Notes under the pieces: generated by a model
The model's input: only the letters and a program-made list of their open reading frames with translations
Database searches by the model: none
Told to the model about the DNA's origin: nothing
In this document: piece by piece, positions 26,990 through 35,672 of the stretch
Layout: the number at the start of each line of letters is the position of its first letter
How positions within the stretch are numbered: position 1 is the first letter of the stretch
NCBI RefSeq assembly: GCF_011046245.1
Contig: NZ_CP049244.1
Span: 124,001-188,000, forward strand
Length of the DNA stretch: 64,000 bases
From: Allorhizobium pseudoryzae
Lineage (GTDB): Bacteria; Pseudomonadota; Alphaproteobacteria; Rhizobiales; Rhizobiaceae
Direction: 5' to 3'
Program-made: the position numbers and the translations under genes

Positions 26990-28734
26990 GCATCGATCCG
27001 ATTACGCTCTCCGTCATCCAGTCCGGTCTGCAGCAGGTCTGTGACGAGATGGACCTGTCCTTCTCCCGCGCCGCCTTTTCCCCGGTGATCGCGGAAGCCA
27101 ACGACCGGTCGGACGGCATCTATTCCGCCGTCGATGGCTCACTGATTGCGCAAGGGTCGAGCGGCCTGCCGGTCTTCGTTGGCGTGATGCAGTATTCGAC
27201 GCGCGTGCTGATCGAGATGATTGCCGCCGGCAAGGCGGCCGCGCCGCAGCCGGGCGACATCTACATCGTCAACGACCCCTATCTCGGCGGCACGCACCTG
27301 ATGGACGTGCGCTTCGCCATGCCGGTCTATCGCAACGGACACATCTTCTGCTGGCTCTCCAACACCGGCCACTGGCCGGATACCGGCGGCGCGGTGCCGG
27401 GCGGCTTTTCCGCCTCAGCAACCTCGGTCGAGCAGGAAGGGCTTCGGCTTCCGCCCGTGCGACTCTTCAAGCAGGGTGTGCTCGATCCGGAAATCTACGC
27501 GATCATCTGTTCCAACATCCGCGTTGCCGACCAGCGGATTGGTGACGTGAAGGCACAGGCGGCCGCCCTGCTTGTCGGCGAGAAGCGTCTGGTCCGACTG
27601 CTCGACCGGTATGGTGACGATACCGTCACCGAGGCCATCGCGGAACTGCGCGTGCGGGCAAGCCAGCAGATGCGCACCAACATCCGCCTCATCCCCGACG
27701 GCACCTACACCTCCGTCGCCTATGTGGACAGCGATGGCGTCGTCAACGAACCGCTCGAAATCCGGCTGGCGATTACGGCGCGTGATGGCGAACTCAGCTT
27801 TGATTTCTCCGACTCCTCGAAACCCTGCCGCGGCCCGATGAATTCGGTGCTCGCCACCACGCTCTCCTCCGTCTACCTCGCCATGCGCCACATCTTTCCG
27901 GACGTGCCGATTTCGGCCGGAGCCTTCGAGCCGCTGACGGTCATCCGTCCGGAAGGCACGTTTCTCGATGCCCAATATCCGAGACCGGTCTCCGGCTGTG
28001 CGGCGGAGGTCAGCCAGCGGATTGCAGAAGCCGTCTTCTCCGCCCTCGTGGAGGCTCTGCCGGACCGGGTCACGGCCTCACCCGCCGGCAGTTCCGGCAA
28101 TTTCGCCCTCGGGGGCTTCGACCCGGACCGCGGCCAGAATTTTGTGATGTACCAGATTTCCGGCGGTGGCTACGGCGGCAATGCCGATCATGACGGTCTG
28201 GCAAACGGGTGTTCGACCATCGGAATCTCCAAGGCGCCGCCGGTGGAGATCATGGAACAGCAATATCCCGTACTCTACCACCGCTATGCGCTCCGGGAAG
28301 GTTCGGGCGGCGCCGGAAAACATCGCGGCGGCTTCGGACTCGATTACGAGATTGAATTGCGCCGTGGCGAGGCGACGGCGAGTTTCGTGATGGATCACGG
28401 ACGTTTCGGCCCGCCGGGGGCACTGGGCGGTGCAGATGGTGCGCCGAACACGGTTACCCTGACGCGCAACGGCACCCGCATGACGCCGGACCACCTGTCG
28501 AAGGCGCAGGATATTCCCCTGAAACCCGGCGACCGGGTGCGCGTGCAGACGCCGGGCGGCGGTGGATATGGAGACCCGTTTACCCGGTTGCCGGAGGCGG
28601 TGGCCGAGGACGTCCGCCTGTCGCGCTACAGCATCAGCGACGCAAAGACGATGTTTGGCGTCGCATTAAAGCCAGACGGTTCTGTTGACGCAGACGGGAC
28701 GAAGGCATTACGAGCGGAGGCAGAAGCGGCCTGA
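26986..28734 (+). CDS. hyuB: hydantoinase/oxoprolinase subunit B
   Basis: 582 residues with the HyuB pattern: DPITLSVIQSGLQQVCDEMDLSFSRAAFSP, GDIYIVNDPYLGGTHLMDV (putative metal site), HIFCWLSNTGHWPDTGG, RGPMNSVLATTLSSVY, YRYALREGSGGAGKHRGGFG-type block (YALREGSGGAGKHRGGFGLDYE) and the end VQTPGGGGYGDPF. It is the partner of HyuA (ATGA overlap). A 6-bp hairpin GGCCTG/CAGGCC overlaps the stop codon but lacks a U-tract. Confidence 0.9.
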   Translation: MSIDPITLSVIQSGLQQVCDEMDLSFSRAAFSPVIAEANDRSDGIYSAVDGSLIAQGSSGLPVFVGVMQYSTRVLIEMIAAGKAAAPQPGDIYIVNDPYLGGTHLMDVRFAMPVYRNGHIFCWLSNTGHWPDTGGAVPGGFSASATSVEQEGLRLPPVRLFKQGVLDPEIYAIICSNIRVADQRIGDVKAQAAALLVGEKRLVRLLDRYGDDTVTEAIAELRVRASQQMRTNIRLIPDGTYTSVAYVDSDGVVNEPLEIRLAITARDGELSFDFSDSSKPCRGPMNSVLATTLSSVYLAMRHIFPDVPISAGAFEPLTVIRPEGTFLDAQYPRPVSGCAAEVSQRIAEAVFSALVEALPDRVTASPAGSSGNFALGGFDPDRGQNFVMYQISGGGYGGNADHDGLANGCSTIGISKAPPVEIMEQQYPVLYHRYALREGSGGAGKHRGGFGLDYEIELRRGEATASFVMDHGRFGPPGALGGADGAPNTVTLTRNGTRMTPDHLSKAQDIPLKPGDRVRVQTPGGGGYGDPFTRLPEAVAEDVRLSRYSISDAKTMFGVALKPDGSVDADGTKALRAEAEAA

Positions 28735-29099
28735 GGACAGGCCTTGCGGAGGCAGCCGCCCATGCGCGCAAGCGCGACCATGGCCAGAGCTTTTCGCAGC
28801 GGAGACGTGATGCGCTTCGCGAAGATTTCGTGCGCCAAGCTTATATATAGCGAATCCACTATAAATTCCACTCCTGCATCGATCCGAACTACCGGATTGC
28901 TGAACATGACGATGCATTTCCGCGACAAAAGCAGCAGAATTTGCACGATTAATAGGCCGAAATTTAGCTTGCATCTGTTTTGGGCCTTGATAATCTCGCA
29001 CCCATACAGTGCATACACTAGAAAACGCGCAAAGCTCCCGCAGAGAAGGGGCGCGCAGACAGCAGATGAATTCATCTCGACCACGCAAGGGGAACGGCC
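28735..29099. other. 365-base intergenic region between hyuB and the ABC importer
   Basis: No convincing gene: the open frames across it have no family pattern and lower GC than the neighbours. It contains an AT-rich patch (about 28850-28870), a short inverted repeat ATCCG/CGGAT near 28885, and the promoter and operator listed at 28987-29019. The local drop in GC marks it as regulatory DNA. Confidence 0.6.
28987..29019 (+). promoter_or_regulatory. promoter with palindromic operator of the branched-chain-type ABC importer
   Basis: TTGATA (28987-28992), a 17-base spacer and TGCATA (29010-29015). The perfect palindrome AGTG-CATA-CACT (29008-29019) covers the -10. Its centre equals that of the hnr and hyuA operators, although the half-sites differ (AGTG instead of TTTG), so it could bind the same or a related regulator. 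Confidence 0.55.
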
Positions 29100-30392
29100 A
29101 TGCACTCGAAATACAATCCTCTCACTTTATCCATGCAGCGCCGTACCGCGCTGAAGACCTTGGGCGGGGCAGCGCTTGCGCTCACCAGCCCCGCCGTGTT
29201 GCGTCCGGGCTTTGCCCAGGATGGCACGATCAAGCTCGGCGCACCGATGCACCGCACCGGGATCGGCGCCTCCTATGGGCGTTGGTATGAACGCACCGCC
29301 ACAGCTGCCGTGAAGGTCGTCAACGAGATGGGCGGCATCAATGGCCGCAAGGTCGAGATGATCGTGGAGGACGACGGAACCGATCCGAAGCGCGGCACGG
29401 AAGTCGTCGAAAAATTCGCCACCCAGTACAAGGTGGATGCGATCTTCGGTCACCTGTTCTCGAACGTCGTGGCCGCCGCCGCACCGCGCGCCGGCGAGTT
29501 GAAAGTTCCTTATTTCATCTGTTCCGAAGCAAGCCTGCTCGGCGCCGGCAAGCTCAACCGCTACACCTTCCAGCCGGGCATCACGGATGTGCGCGCCCAG
29601 GTGCAGGCCATGGCGCCGTGGATCGGCAGCACCATCGGCAAGAAGGTCACGATGATCTTCCCCGATTACAATTTCGGCCATGACCACCGCGATTTCTTCA
29701 CCGCCGCCATCAAGGCGCAAGGCGGCGAAGTGGTAGCCAAAATCGCCGTGCCGCCGACGGAAACCTCGTTTACCCGCTATTTCCCGCAGATCCCGCCCTC
29801 GACCGAGGTCATTTACCACGTCATGGTCGGCCCCGCCGTCCTGACCTTCGTCAAGGAACTCGGCGATTACCTCGGCAGCAAGCGCCCGGAAATCTTCGGC
29901 TTTATTGACTCGCTGGAAGCGGTGAACTTCAACACGCCGCAGCTTGGCTTCCTGGAAGGAACCTATTTCTGGGAAGCCTATCCGCGCTACGCCCAGGCGA
30001 ACCAGACGGAATTCGACAAGTTCTTCCGCGAGAAGGTCGGCGTGGATGCCAATGGCGCAAGCGTGGCCGACCCGAAGGACATCTCCACCTATTCGCACAT
30101 GTTCTCCTGCTGGGAGACGCTCTTCGTCATCAAGCAGGCGATGGAGATGGCAAACTACAAGGGCCCTGAACAGAAGAAGGATCTGGTCGTCGCGATGGAA
30201 TCGATGACCAGCTTTGCCGAAGGCAAGGAACATCCGCAGGGCGCCAAGCAGTTCAACGGCAAGACCCACCAGGTCTTCGGTTCGCAGAACATTTCCAAGG
30301 TCGAAGGCGGCAAGCTCAAGGTCGTGCACCGCACCAAGATCGAGGATGGCCTGTACGAAAGCGCCACCGACTATACCAAGATGGATCTCTGA
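29100..30392 (+). CDS. ABC transporter substrate-binding protein, branched-chain amino acid/amide type, Tat-exported
   Basis: 430 residues. The N-terminus carries a twin-arginine signal (QRRTALKTLGGAALALTSPAVL) with a cleavage site near FAQ-DG. The mature part is a type-1 periplasmic binding fold (IKLGAPMHRTGIGASYGRWYERT, EMGGINGRKVEMIVEDDGTDPKRG, VPYFICSEASLL). AAGGGGAACGGCC precedes the ATG. It heads a five-gene importer operon in the nicotinate island, so nicotinate or a pathway intermediate is a reasonable ligand; members of this class bind aromatic acids, amides and urea. The ligand is not provable from sequence. Confidence 0.88.
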   Translation: MHSKYNPLTLSMQRRTALKTLGGAALALTSPAVLRPGFAQDGTIKLGAPMHRTGIGASYGRWYERTATAAVKVVNEMGGINGRKVEMIVEDDGTDPKRGTEVVEKFATQYKVDAIFGHLFSNVVAAAAPRAGELKVPYFICSEASLLGAGKLNRYTFQPGITDVRAQVQAMAPWIGSTIGKKVTMIFPDYNFGHDHRDFFTAAIKAQGGEVVAKIAVPPTETSFTRYFPQIPPSTEVIYHVMVGPAVLTFVKELGDYLGSKRPEIFGFIDSLEAVNFNTPQLGFLEGTYFWEAYPRYAQANQTEFDKFFREKVGVDANGASVADPKDISTYSHMFSCWETLFVIKQAMEMANYKGPEQKKDLVVAMESMTSFAEGKEHPQGAKQFNGKTHQVFGSQNISKVEGGKLKVVHRTKIEDGLYESATDYTKMDL

Positions 30393-30418
30393 TCCTGCCG
30401 CAAGGCAATGCGATCACA

Positions 30419-30442
30419 CTCCGCCGGCGAAAGCTGGCGGAG
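30419..30442 (+). promoter_or_regulatory. mRNA hairpin with GNRA tetraloop after the binding-protein gene
   Basis: CTCCGCCGGC / GCTGGCGGAG form a 10-bp stem (one G-U pair) closed by GAAA. There is no U-tract, so it most likely stabilises the upstream mRNA and lets some transcription continue into the permease genes. Confidence 0.65.
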
Positions 30443-30504
30443 CACGGTGTCCTGTGGCCTGAACGTGCGGGCCGCTGATTGCAGGCAATGGAAAGGCAGG
30501 CCAC

Positions 30505-31386
30505 ATGGGATTGGGTCCCTATCTTCTTCTCGCCACGCTGGAAGGTCTGGTTCAGGCCGCCGTGCTCTGCATCACCGCAGCCGGCCTGTCGCTGGTCTTC
30601 GGCGTGATGCGCGTGGTCAATGTGGCGCATGGCGAGTTCGTGATGCTGGGGGCGGTCATCGCCTGGTATGCGGCAAGCCTGTTGACCGGTCATCCGGCGC
30701 TGGGTTTCGTGGTCGCGCTGATCATCAGCCCACTGATCGTCGGCGCCATCGCGGCGCTGAGCGAACGGCTGATCCTCAAGCGGCTGGACTATAATCCGGA
30801 AGCGACCATCGTCGCCACGATCGGCCTGCTCTACATCATCCAGCAGAGCGTGCTGATCCTGTACGGGCCGGATGCGCGGCCCGTCGATCCGCCGTTCTAC
30901 TATACCATCCGCCTGCCGTGGTTCGGCTATTCCGCCTACAAGCTCTTCGTCATCGGCGCCGCCATCCTTATCATGGGGCTGATCTGGTTCGTGCTGCAGA
31001 AGACGCGCGCCGGCCTGATCATGCGCGCCACGCAGTTCGACCGCGAAACCGCCCAGGCCTTCGGCATTCCGGTGGACAAGGTTTCGGCCTATGTCTTTGC
31101 GCTCGGTGCGGGCCTTGCCGCCATCGCCGGCATTCTTGTCGTGCCGATCCAGCAGGCGCATTACCTGATGGGCACCGATCCGCTGCTGCTCTCCTTCATC
31201 GTCGTCATCATCGGCGGGCTCGGCAGCATGTCCGGCACGGTGGTCGCGGCGATCCTGATCGGCCTGTCGGACGGCATCCTGTCGATGATGTTCTCGCCGA
31301 CGCTCGCCAAGATGGTTTCGACCCTGCTGGTGGCGCTGGTGCTGGTCTTCCGCCCGAACGGCCTGTTTGGAAAGGCCGCGCGATGA
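30505..31386 (+). CDS. branched-chain-type ABC permease, LivH type
   Basis: 293 residues with about eight membrane helices. Family marks are AAGLSLVFGVMRVVNVAHGEFVMLGA near the N-terminus, RATQFDRETAQAFGIPVDKV (EAA-like loop) and FIVVIIGGLGSMSGTVVAAILIG. First of the two channel subunits. RBS GGCAGG lies before the ATG. It overlaps livM by ATGA. Confidence 0.92.
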   Translation: MGLGPYLLLATLEGLVQAAVLCITAAGLSLVFGVMRVVNVAHGEFVMLGAVIAWYAASLLTGHPALGFVVALIISPLIVGAIAALSERLILKRLDYNPEATIVATIGLLYIIQQSVLILYGPDARPVDPPFYYTIRLPWFGYSAYKLFVIGAAILIMGLIWFVLQKTRAGLIMRATQFDRETAQAFGIPVDKVSAYVFALGAGLAAIAGILVVPIQQAHYLMGTDPLLLSFIVVIIGGLGSMSGTVVAAILIGLSDGILSMMFSPTLAKMVSTLLVALVLVFRPNGLFGKAAR

Positions 31387-32345
31387 CCGCTTCCGCCTTC
31401 CAAAAGAACCTCGCCTTGACGCTTCTGGTGCTGGCCGCGCTGCTTCTGCTGCAATTCGTGCTGCCGGAATACCATGTGCTGATGGCGACGCGGATGATGG
31501 TGCTTGCCGTCTTCGCCGTCGGCTTCAACGCGCTGCTCGGCTATATCGGCCTGCTCAGCCTCGGACATGCGATGTTCTTTGCCTGCGGCCTCTATGCCGC
31601 AGGGCTTTCGGTCTATCATTTCGGCTTCAGCCTCCCGGCGGCTTTCGGGGTGTCGCTGATTGCTTCGGCAGTTCTCTCGCTCGTCATCGGCGCCATCACG
31701 CTGCGCACCATCCGCGTCTCCTTCATGATCGTGACGCTGATGTTCGCGCAGGTGGGTTACCTCGCGGTGCTCTATTTCGCCGAATGGACGAACGGCCAGG
31801 AAGGGCTATCGCTGCCCGCCGCGGCCCGCCAAATGGCACTTGGCCCCTGGACGCTCAACATTGCCGATGCGGTAACGCGCTACAACATCGCGCTCGCGCT
31901 TCTCGCGGCAAGCCTCGGGATCCTGCTCCTTTATCTCAAAGGAACGCGTGGTCGTGTGGCGACCGCCATCCGCGACAATGAAGGCCGCACCGAAATGCTG
32001 GGCTTCAACGTCTTTGCCGCAAAGCTCGAAATGTTCGTGGTGTCCGGCACGCTCTCTGGGGCCGCAGGCGCCGCCTACGGCCTGCTTTTCGGCTATATCG
32101 GCGCCACCTTCGCCTCCTTCCAGTATTCGATCGAGGCACTTCTCTTCACGCTGCTCGGCGGTGCCGGCACGCTGCTTGGACCCCTCATCGGCGTGGTGCT
32201 GATGGTGGCGATGATCGACAAGCTGAGCGAACTCACCTCCGCCTATTTCCTCGTGATCGGTGTCGTGCTGATCGCCCTCATCCTCTGGTTTCCCAAGGGC
32301 ATTCTCGGAACCATTCGCGAAAGGTGGGCGCCATGGCTTCTCTGA
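31383..32345 (+). CDS. branched-chain-type ABC permease, LivM type
   Basis: 320 residues, about nine membrane helices. LivM signatures: FAVGFNALLGYIGLLSLGHAMFF, TLRTIRVSFMIVTLMFAQ, ATAIRDNEGRTEMLGFNVFAAKLEMFVVSG and LLGGAGTLLGPLIG. It pairs with the LivH-type subunit. The ATGA start overlaps the previous stop, and its 3' end overlaps the ATPase gene by 13 bases. Confidence 0.92.
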   Translation: MTASAFQKNLALTLLVLAALLLLQFVLPEYHVLMATRMMVLAVFAVGFNALLGYIGLLSLGHAMFFACGLYAAGLSVYHFGFSLPAAFGVSLIASAVLSLVIGAITLRTIRVSFMIVTLMFAQVGYLAVLYFAEWTNGQEGLSLPAAARQMALGPWTLNIADAVTRYNIALALLAASLGILLLYLKGTRGRVATAIRDNEGRTEMLGFNVFAAKLEMFVVSGTLSGAAGAAYGLLFGYIGATFASFQYSIEALLFTLLGGAGTLLGPLIGVVLMVAMIDKLSELTSAYFLVIGVVLIALILWFPKGILGTIRERWAPWLL

Positions 32346-33064
32346 CCCCTCTCCTCTCGACGCAGAATGTCAAGCGTCACTTCGGCGGATTGAAAGCCGT
32401 GGATGGCATTGATTTCACGCTGTACGAAGGCGAGATACGAGCCATCATCGGCCCGAATGGTGCCGGCAAGACGACCTTCGTCAGCCTGCTCTCCGGACGC
32501 ACAGAGGTATCGGACGGCAAGATCACCTTTGCCGGCGAAGATGTGACGCGTCTGCCTGCCTATAAACGCGTGCAGCGCGGCATCGCCTACACGTTCCAGA
32601 TCACCAATATCTACCCGACCAAGACGGTGGCGGACAATGTGCGGATCGCGGTGGAAAGCCGCGCATCGCGCATGCGCGACGCGCGTTTCGACAGGACGGC
32701 TGCGACCCGCGAAGCGCTTTCGGCCGTCGGTCTCGCCGACCGGGAAGAGACGCTCGCCGGTGAACTCGCCTACGGGCACCAGCGCCTGCTGGAGGTTGCC
32801 ATGGGGCTTGCGCTCCAGCCGAAGCTTTTGATCCTGGACGAACCGACGCAAGGCCTCTCCGACCCCGAAATCGAGAATTTTCTGGCACTGGTCCGGCAGA
32901 TCGCCAAAAGCGCGACGGTTTTGCTGATCGAGCACAACATGCATGTGGTGATGTCACTGGCCGATCGCATCAGCGTGCTCACCCGCGGCACGCTTCTGGC
33001 GGAAGGAACGCCGCAGGAGATCCGCGACAATCCTGACGTCCAGGCAGCCTATCTGGGGGCGTGA
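32333..33064 (+). CDS. branched-chain-type ABC ATPase, LivG type
   Basis: 243 residues: Walker A GPNGAGKTT, Q-loop TFQITNIYPTKT, a LivG-specific degenerate signature LAYGHQRLLEVAMGLA, Walker B LLILDEPTQGLS and switch His in IEHNMHVV. ATG at 32333 is chosen for AAGGTGG five bases upstream; a GTG three codons earlier overlaps that site. Confidence 0.93.
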   Translation: MASLTPLLSTQNVKRHFGGLKAVDGIDFTLYEGEIRAIIGPNGAGKTTFVSLLSGRTEVSDGKITFAGEDVTRLPAYKRVQRGIAYTFQITNIYPTKTVADNVRIAVESRASRMRDARFDRTAATREALSAVGLADREETLAGELAYGHQRLLEVAMGLALQPKLLILDEPTQGLSDPEIENFLALVRQIAKSATVLLIEHNMHVVMSLADRISVLTRGTLLAEGTPQEIRDNPDVQAAYLGA

Positions 33065-33765
33065 TGCTGAAGATCGAAGACTTTCACTCCTATTACGGCC
33101 AGAGCCAGGCGCTCCGCGGCTTCTCGATCAGCGTGTCGCCGGGCGAGGTGCTGTGCCTGCTTGGCCGCAACGGCGCGGGCAAGACGACCGCGCTCAAATC
33201 GATCATGGGCATCGTGCCGCCGAAGCGCGGCCGGATCTCGCTCAACGGCGTGGACCTGACCGCGCTGCCGCCGAACCGCATTCCGATGCACGGTATCGGC
33301 TACGTGCCACAGGGCCGCCGGCTTTTTTCCGAACTGACCGTGCGCGAGAATCTGGAAATCGGACTGATGACGCGCCAGACCGGGCCGGAGGCGATGGAGC
33401 GGGCACTATCCTATTTCCCGGCGCTCCGCGAGCGCTTTCACCAAAGGTCCGGAACACTCTCTGGCGGCGAGCAGAGCATGCTGGCGATGGCCCGCGCTCT
33501 CTGTATCGAACCGACCATCCTGATGCTCGACGAACCGACGGAAGGCCTGATGCCGAGCATGATTGCCGCGATCCGCGATGTGGTGGTGAAACTGCGTGAA
33601 GAGGGCGTCGGCATTCTCCTGGTAGAACAAAGGATCGATGCGGTCCTGCCCGTCGCGGATCGTATCGCCTTCATGGACCACGGCGAGATCAAGGTGGAAA
33701 TGGGGATCGAGGCCGTGCGGGCGGATACCTCGATCCTGAAGAAATATCTGGGCGTCGGCCACTGA
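33064..33765 (+). CDS. branched-chain-type ABC ATPase, LivF type
   Basis: 233 residues: Walker A GRNGAGKTT, GYVPQGRRLFSELTVRENLEIG (typical LivF), signature LSGGEQSMLAMARAL, Walker B ILMLDEPTEGLMP and VEQRIDAVL in place of the usual EQN. The start overlaps the previous stop (TGATG). Only 12 bases separate it from the membrane-protein gene that follows, so the operon probably continues. Confidence 0.93.
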   Translation: MLKIEDFHSYYGQSQALRGFSISVSPGEVLCLLGRNGAGKTTALKSIMGIVPPKRGRISLNGVDLTALPPNRIPMHGIGYVPQGRRLFSELTVRENLEIGLMTRQTGPEAMERALSYFPALRERFHQRSGTLSGGEQSMLAMARALCIEPTILMLDEPTEGLMPSMIAAIRDVVVKLREEGVGILLVEQRIDAVLPVADRIAFMDHGEIKVEMGIEAVRADTSILKKYLGVGH

Positions 33766-33777
33766 AACGGAGATAGG

Positions 33778-35202
33778 ATGCGCCAAGCCTCTTGGATCTT
33801 GCCGCTGGCGACCGGATTGATCGTGGGCGTGACGCCATGGCCAGCGCTGGCACATGGATCGGAAGGTGGCCTCGTACTGCTGCTTCCCACAGGCTATTAC
33901 ATTCTGGGCGCTGCCTTTACGGTTCTCGTCACCTTTCTGCTGATCTCCCTGCTGCCGGACAGCGTGACCCGCGCAATGTACCGCGGCGAGCACCCACTCC
34001 TCACTGTGCCGGCGCCCTCTGTCGCCCTCATCAGTTCTCTATCCTTCCTGCTTCTGCTGATCATGGTGCTGGCCGGGCTGTTCGGCGCACGCGATCCGCT
34101 GACGAACCCGCTGCCCGCCTTTGTCTGGACGGTGTTCTGGGTCTGCCTCACCATCCTGCATGGCCTGCTCGGGCCACTCTGGCAGGCGCTCAATCCGTGG
34201 ACTGGACCGCTTGTACTTCTTCGTCGCCTGACAGGCACCAGGCTTGGCGAAGACTCTACGATCCGCCTCCCCCAGACGATCGGTTACGCGATCGCCATCC
34301 TACAGTTCTTTGGCTTTGCCTGGTTCGAACTCGTCGATCTCGCCCCCAGTGACCCGACCCGGCTTGCCATCGCCGTCTCGGTCTATTGGTTTGCGAACTT
34401 CACAGCGATGATGCTGTTTAGCGAACGGGACTGGTGCGCACGCGCCGAACCCTTCTCCATCTTCTTCTCGCTTGTCGGGCGGTGCGCACCGATCGGCTGG
34501 GAGACGAATGAAAAGGGCCGGCTTCAGATGAAGATCGGGTGGCCGGGACGTTTCCTGTTCGGCCTGCCGCCGCTTTCTGCAGGCGGCGTCCTCTTCGTGC
34601 TGCTGACATTGGGGACCGTCTCCTTCGATGGCCTGTCACGCACCTTTGTCTGGCTCGCCGCCATCGGCGTCAACCCGCTCGATTTTCCCGGGCGCAGCGC
34701 CATCTTCGCCCCCTCCACCGCCGGCCTCGTCGGCACCTGGGCGGCGCTATCCGCCCTCTTCTTCGCGAGCATCGGTCTGGGCGTTCTGCTCTCCGGAGAA
34801 CGACGGCTCGGTCTCCTGGCCGGTCGTCTCGTCTACAGCATCATCCCGATCTCGATTTCATTCCAGATCGCCCATTACCTGACGCTGGTGCTTGTGGAGA
34901 TCCAGAACTTCATGAAGGCGCTCGCTGATCCCTTTTCGCTTGGTTGGGACCTGACGGGTACCCGCGACCTGCATGTGACGACCTCCTTCCTCAACGTCTA
35001 TGAGACCGTCATCTCAATCTTCAACACCCAGACCATTGCGATTGCGCTCGGCCATGTCGTCGCGGTCATCCTGGCCCATGCGCTGCTGCTGGATCTGACC
35101 GACGGCAAGCGACGCGTTTTTCTGATGGAATTGCCGTTGGCTGCTCTGATGGTCTTTTACACCGCCTTCGGCCTCTGGCTGCTCTCCACTCCGAGGATCT
35201 AA
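33778..35202 (+). CDS. polytopic membrane protein resembling fenitrothion-hydrolase subunit FedA
   Basis: 474 residues. A cleavable or first hydrophobic segment ends in ALAHGSEGG, and roughly ten to eleven further membrane helices follow. Recognisable blocks are AGLFGARDPLTNPLPAFVW, LGPLWQALNPWTGPL, FGFAWFELVDLAPSDPTRLAI, TVSFDGLSRTFVW, FQIAHYLTLVLVEIQN and DPFSLGWDLTGTRDL, which I associate with the FedA-like (fenitrothion hydrolase) membrane family. The physiological role of that family is not settled. It sits between the importer and a MarR gene; EGDRR-type RBS (GGAGATAGG) precedes the start. Transport or membrane electron transfer in nicotinate use is conceivable. The membrane topology is safe, the family name is moderately safe. 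Confidence 0.7.
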   Translation: MRQASWILPLATGLIVGVTPWPALAHGSEGGLVLLLPTGYYILGAAFTVLVTFLLISLLPDSVTRAMYRGEHPLLTVPAPSVALISSLSFLLLLIMVLAGLFGARDPLTNPLPAFVWTVFWVCLTILHGLLGPLWQALNPWTGPLVLLRRLTGTRLGEDSTIRLPQTIGYAIAILQFFGFAWFELVDLAPSDPTRLAIAVSVYWFANFTAMMLFSERDWCARAEPFSIFFSLVGRCAPIGWETNEKGRLQMKIGWPGRFLFGLPPLSAGGVLFVLLTLGTVSFDGLSRTFVWLAAIGVNPLDFPGRSAIFAPSTAGLVGTWAALSALFFASIGLGVLLSGERRLGLLAGRLVYSIIPISISFQIAHYLTLVLVEIQNFMKALADPFSLGWDLTGTRDLHVTTSFLNVYETVISIFNTQTIAIALGHVVAVILAHALLLDLTDGKRRVFLMELPLAALMVFYTAFGLWLLSTPRI

Positions 35203-35204
35203 CC

Positions 35205-35672
35205 ATGTCGAACGAGACCGAGCTGCCTTATGTCGTGACCGAGCAGGTCGGCCATCTGCTGCGCCGGGCCTACCAGCGGCATCTCGCGATTTTCCAGCGG
35301 CATGCGGAGGAGCATAACCTCACCTCCGTGCAGTTCGTCACGCTCTGCGCGCTGCGGGACATTGGCCCATGCTCGCAGAAGGACCTGGTGGAAGCGACGG
35401 CTGTCGACCAGGCGACCATCCGTGGTATCATCGACCGCCTGCAGACACGCGAACTGATCACCGTGTCGCGGGACGAGACGGATGGGCGCAAGGTCGTGAT
35501 GGCGCTGACGCAAGCTGGGACGGAACTGGTGGCTGCCATGGTGCCGAGAGGGCACATGATCACGGAAAAGACGCTGCTGCCGCTCAATCCGGCGGAACGC
35601 ATCGCGCTGCTGTTCCTGTTGCGCAAGATTTCGATCGAGGCGGGCGATCTGGACGATCGGGCAGAGCCATGA
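35205..35672 (+). CDS. MarR-family regulator, second copy in the nicotinate island
   Basis: 155 residues. Winged helix LTSVQFVTLCALRDIGPCSQKDLVEATAVDQATIRGIIDRLQTRELITVSRDETDGRKVVMALT with the wing ETDGRKV. It is distantly similar to the regulator at 20552 over the whole length (QIGFLLRQANQRHVALF versus QVGHLLRRAYQRHLAIF; ATIKGVVDRL versus ATIRGIIDRL; both end in LLIRKI/LLRKIS), so the pair are paralogues. It starts two bases after the FedA-like stop and overlaps the next gene, so it is translated within that operon. It may share the palindromic operators with the first copy or bind a different signal. Confidence 0.88.
   Translation: MSNETELPYVVTEQVGHLLRRAYQRHLAIFQRHAEEHNLTSVQFVTLCALRDIGPCSQKDLVEATAVDQATIRGIIDRLQTRELITVSRDETDGRKVVMALTQAGTELVAAMVPRGHMITEKTLLPLNPAERIALLFLLRKISIEAGDLDDRAEP

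Noticed and set aside
28744..29154. Plus-strand open frame in the gap before the importer
   Set aside because: No motif, atypical composition, and it runs over the importer promoter and start codon.
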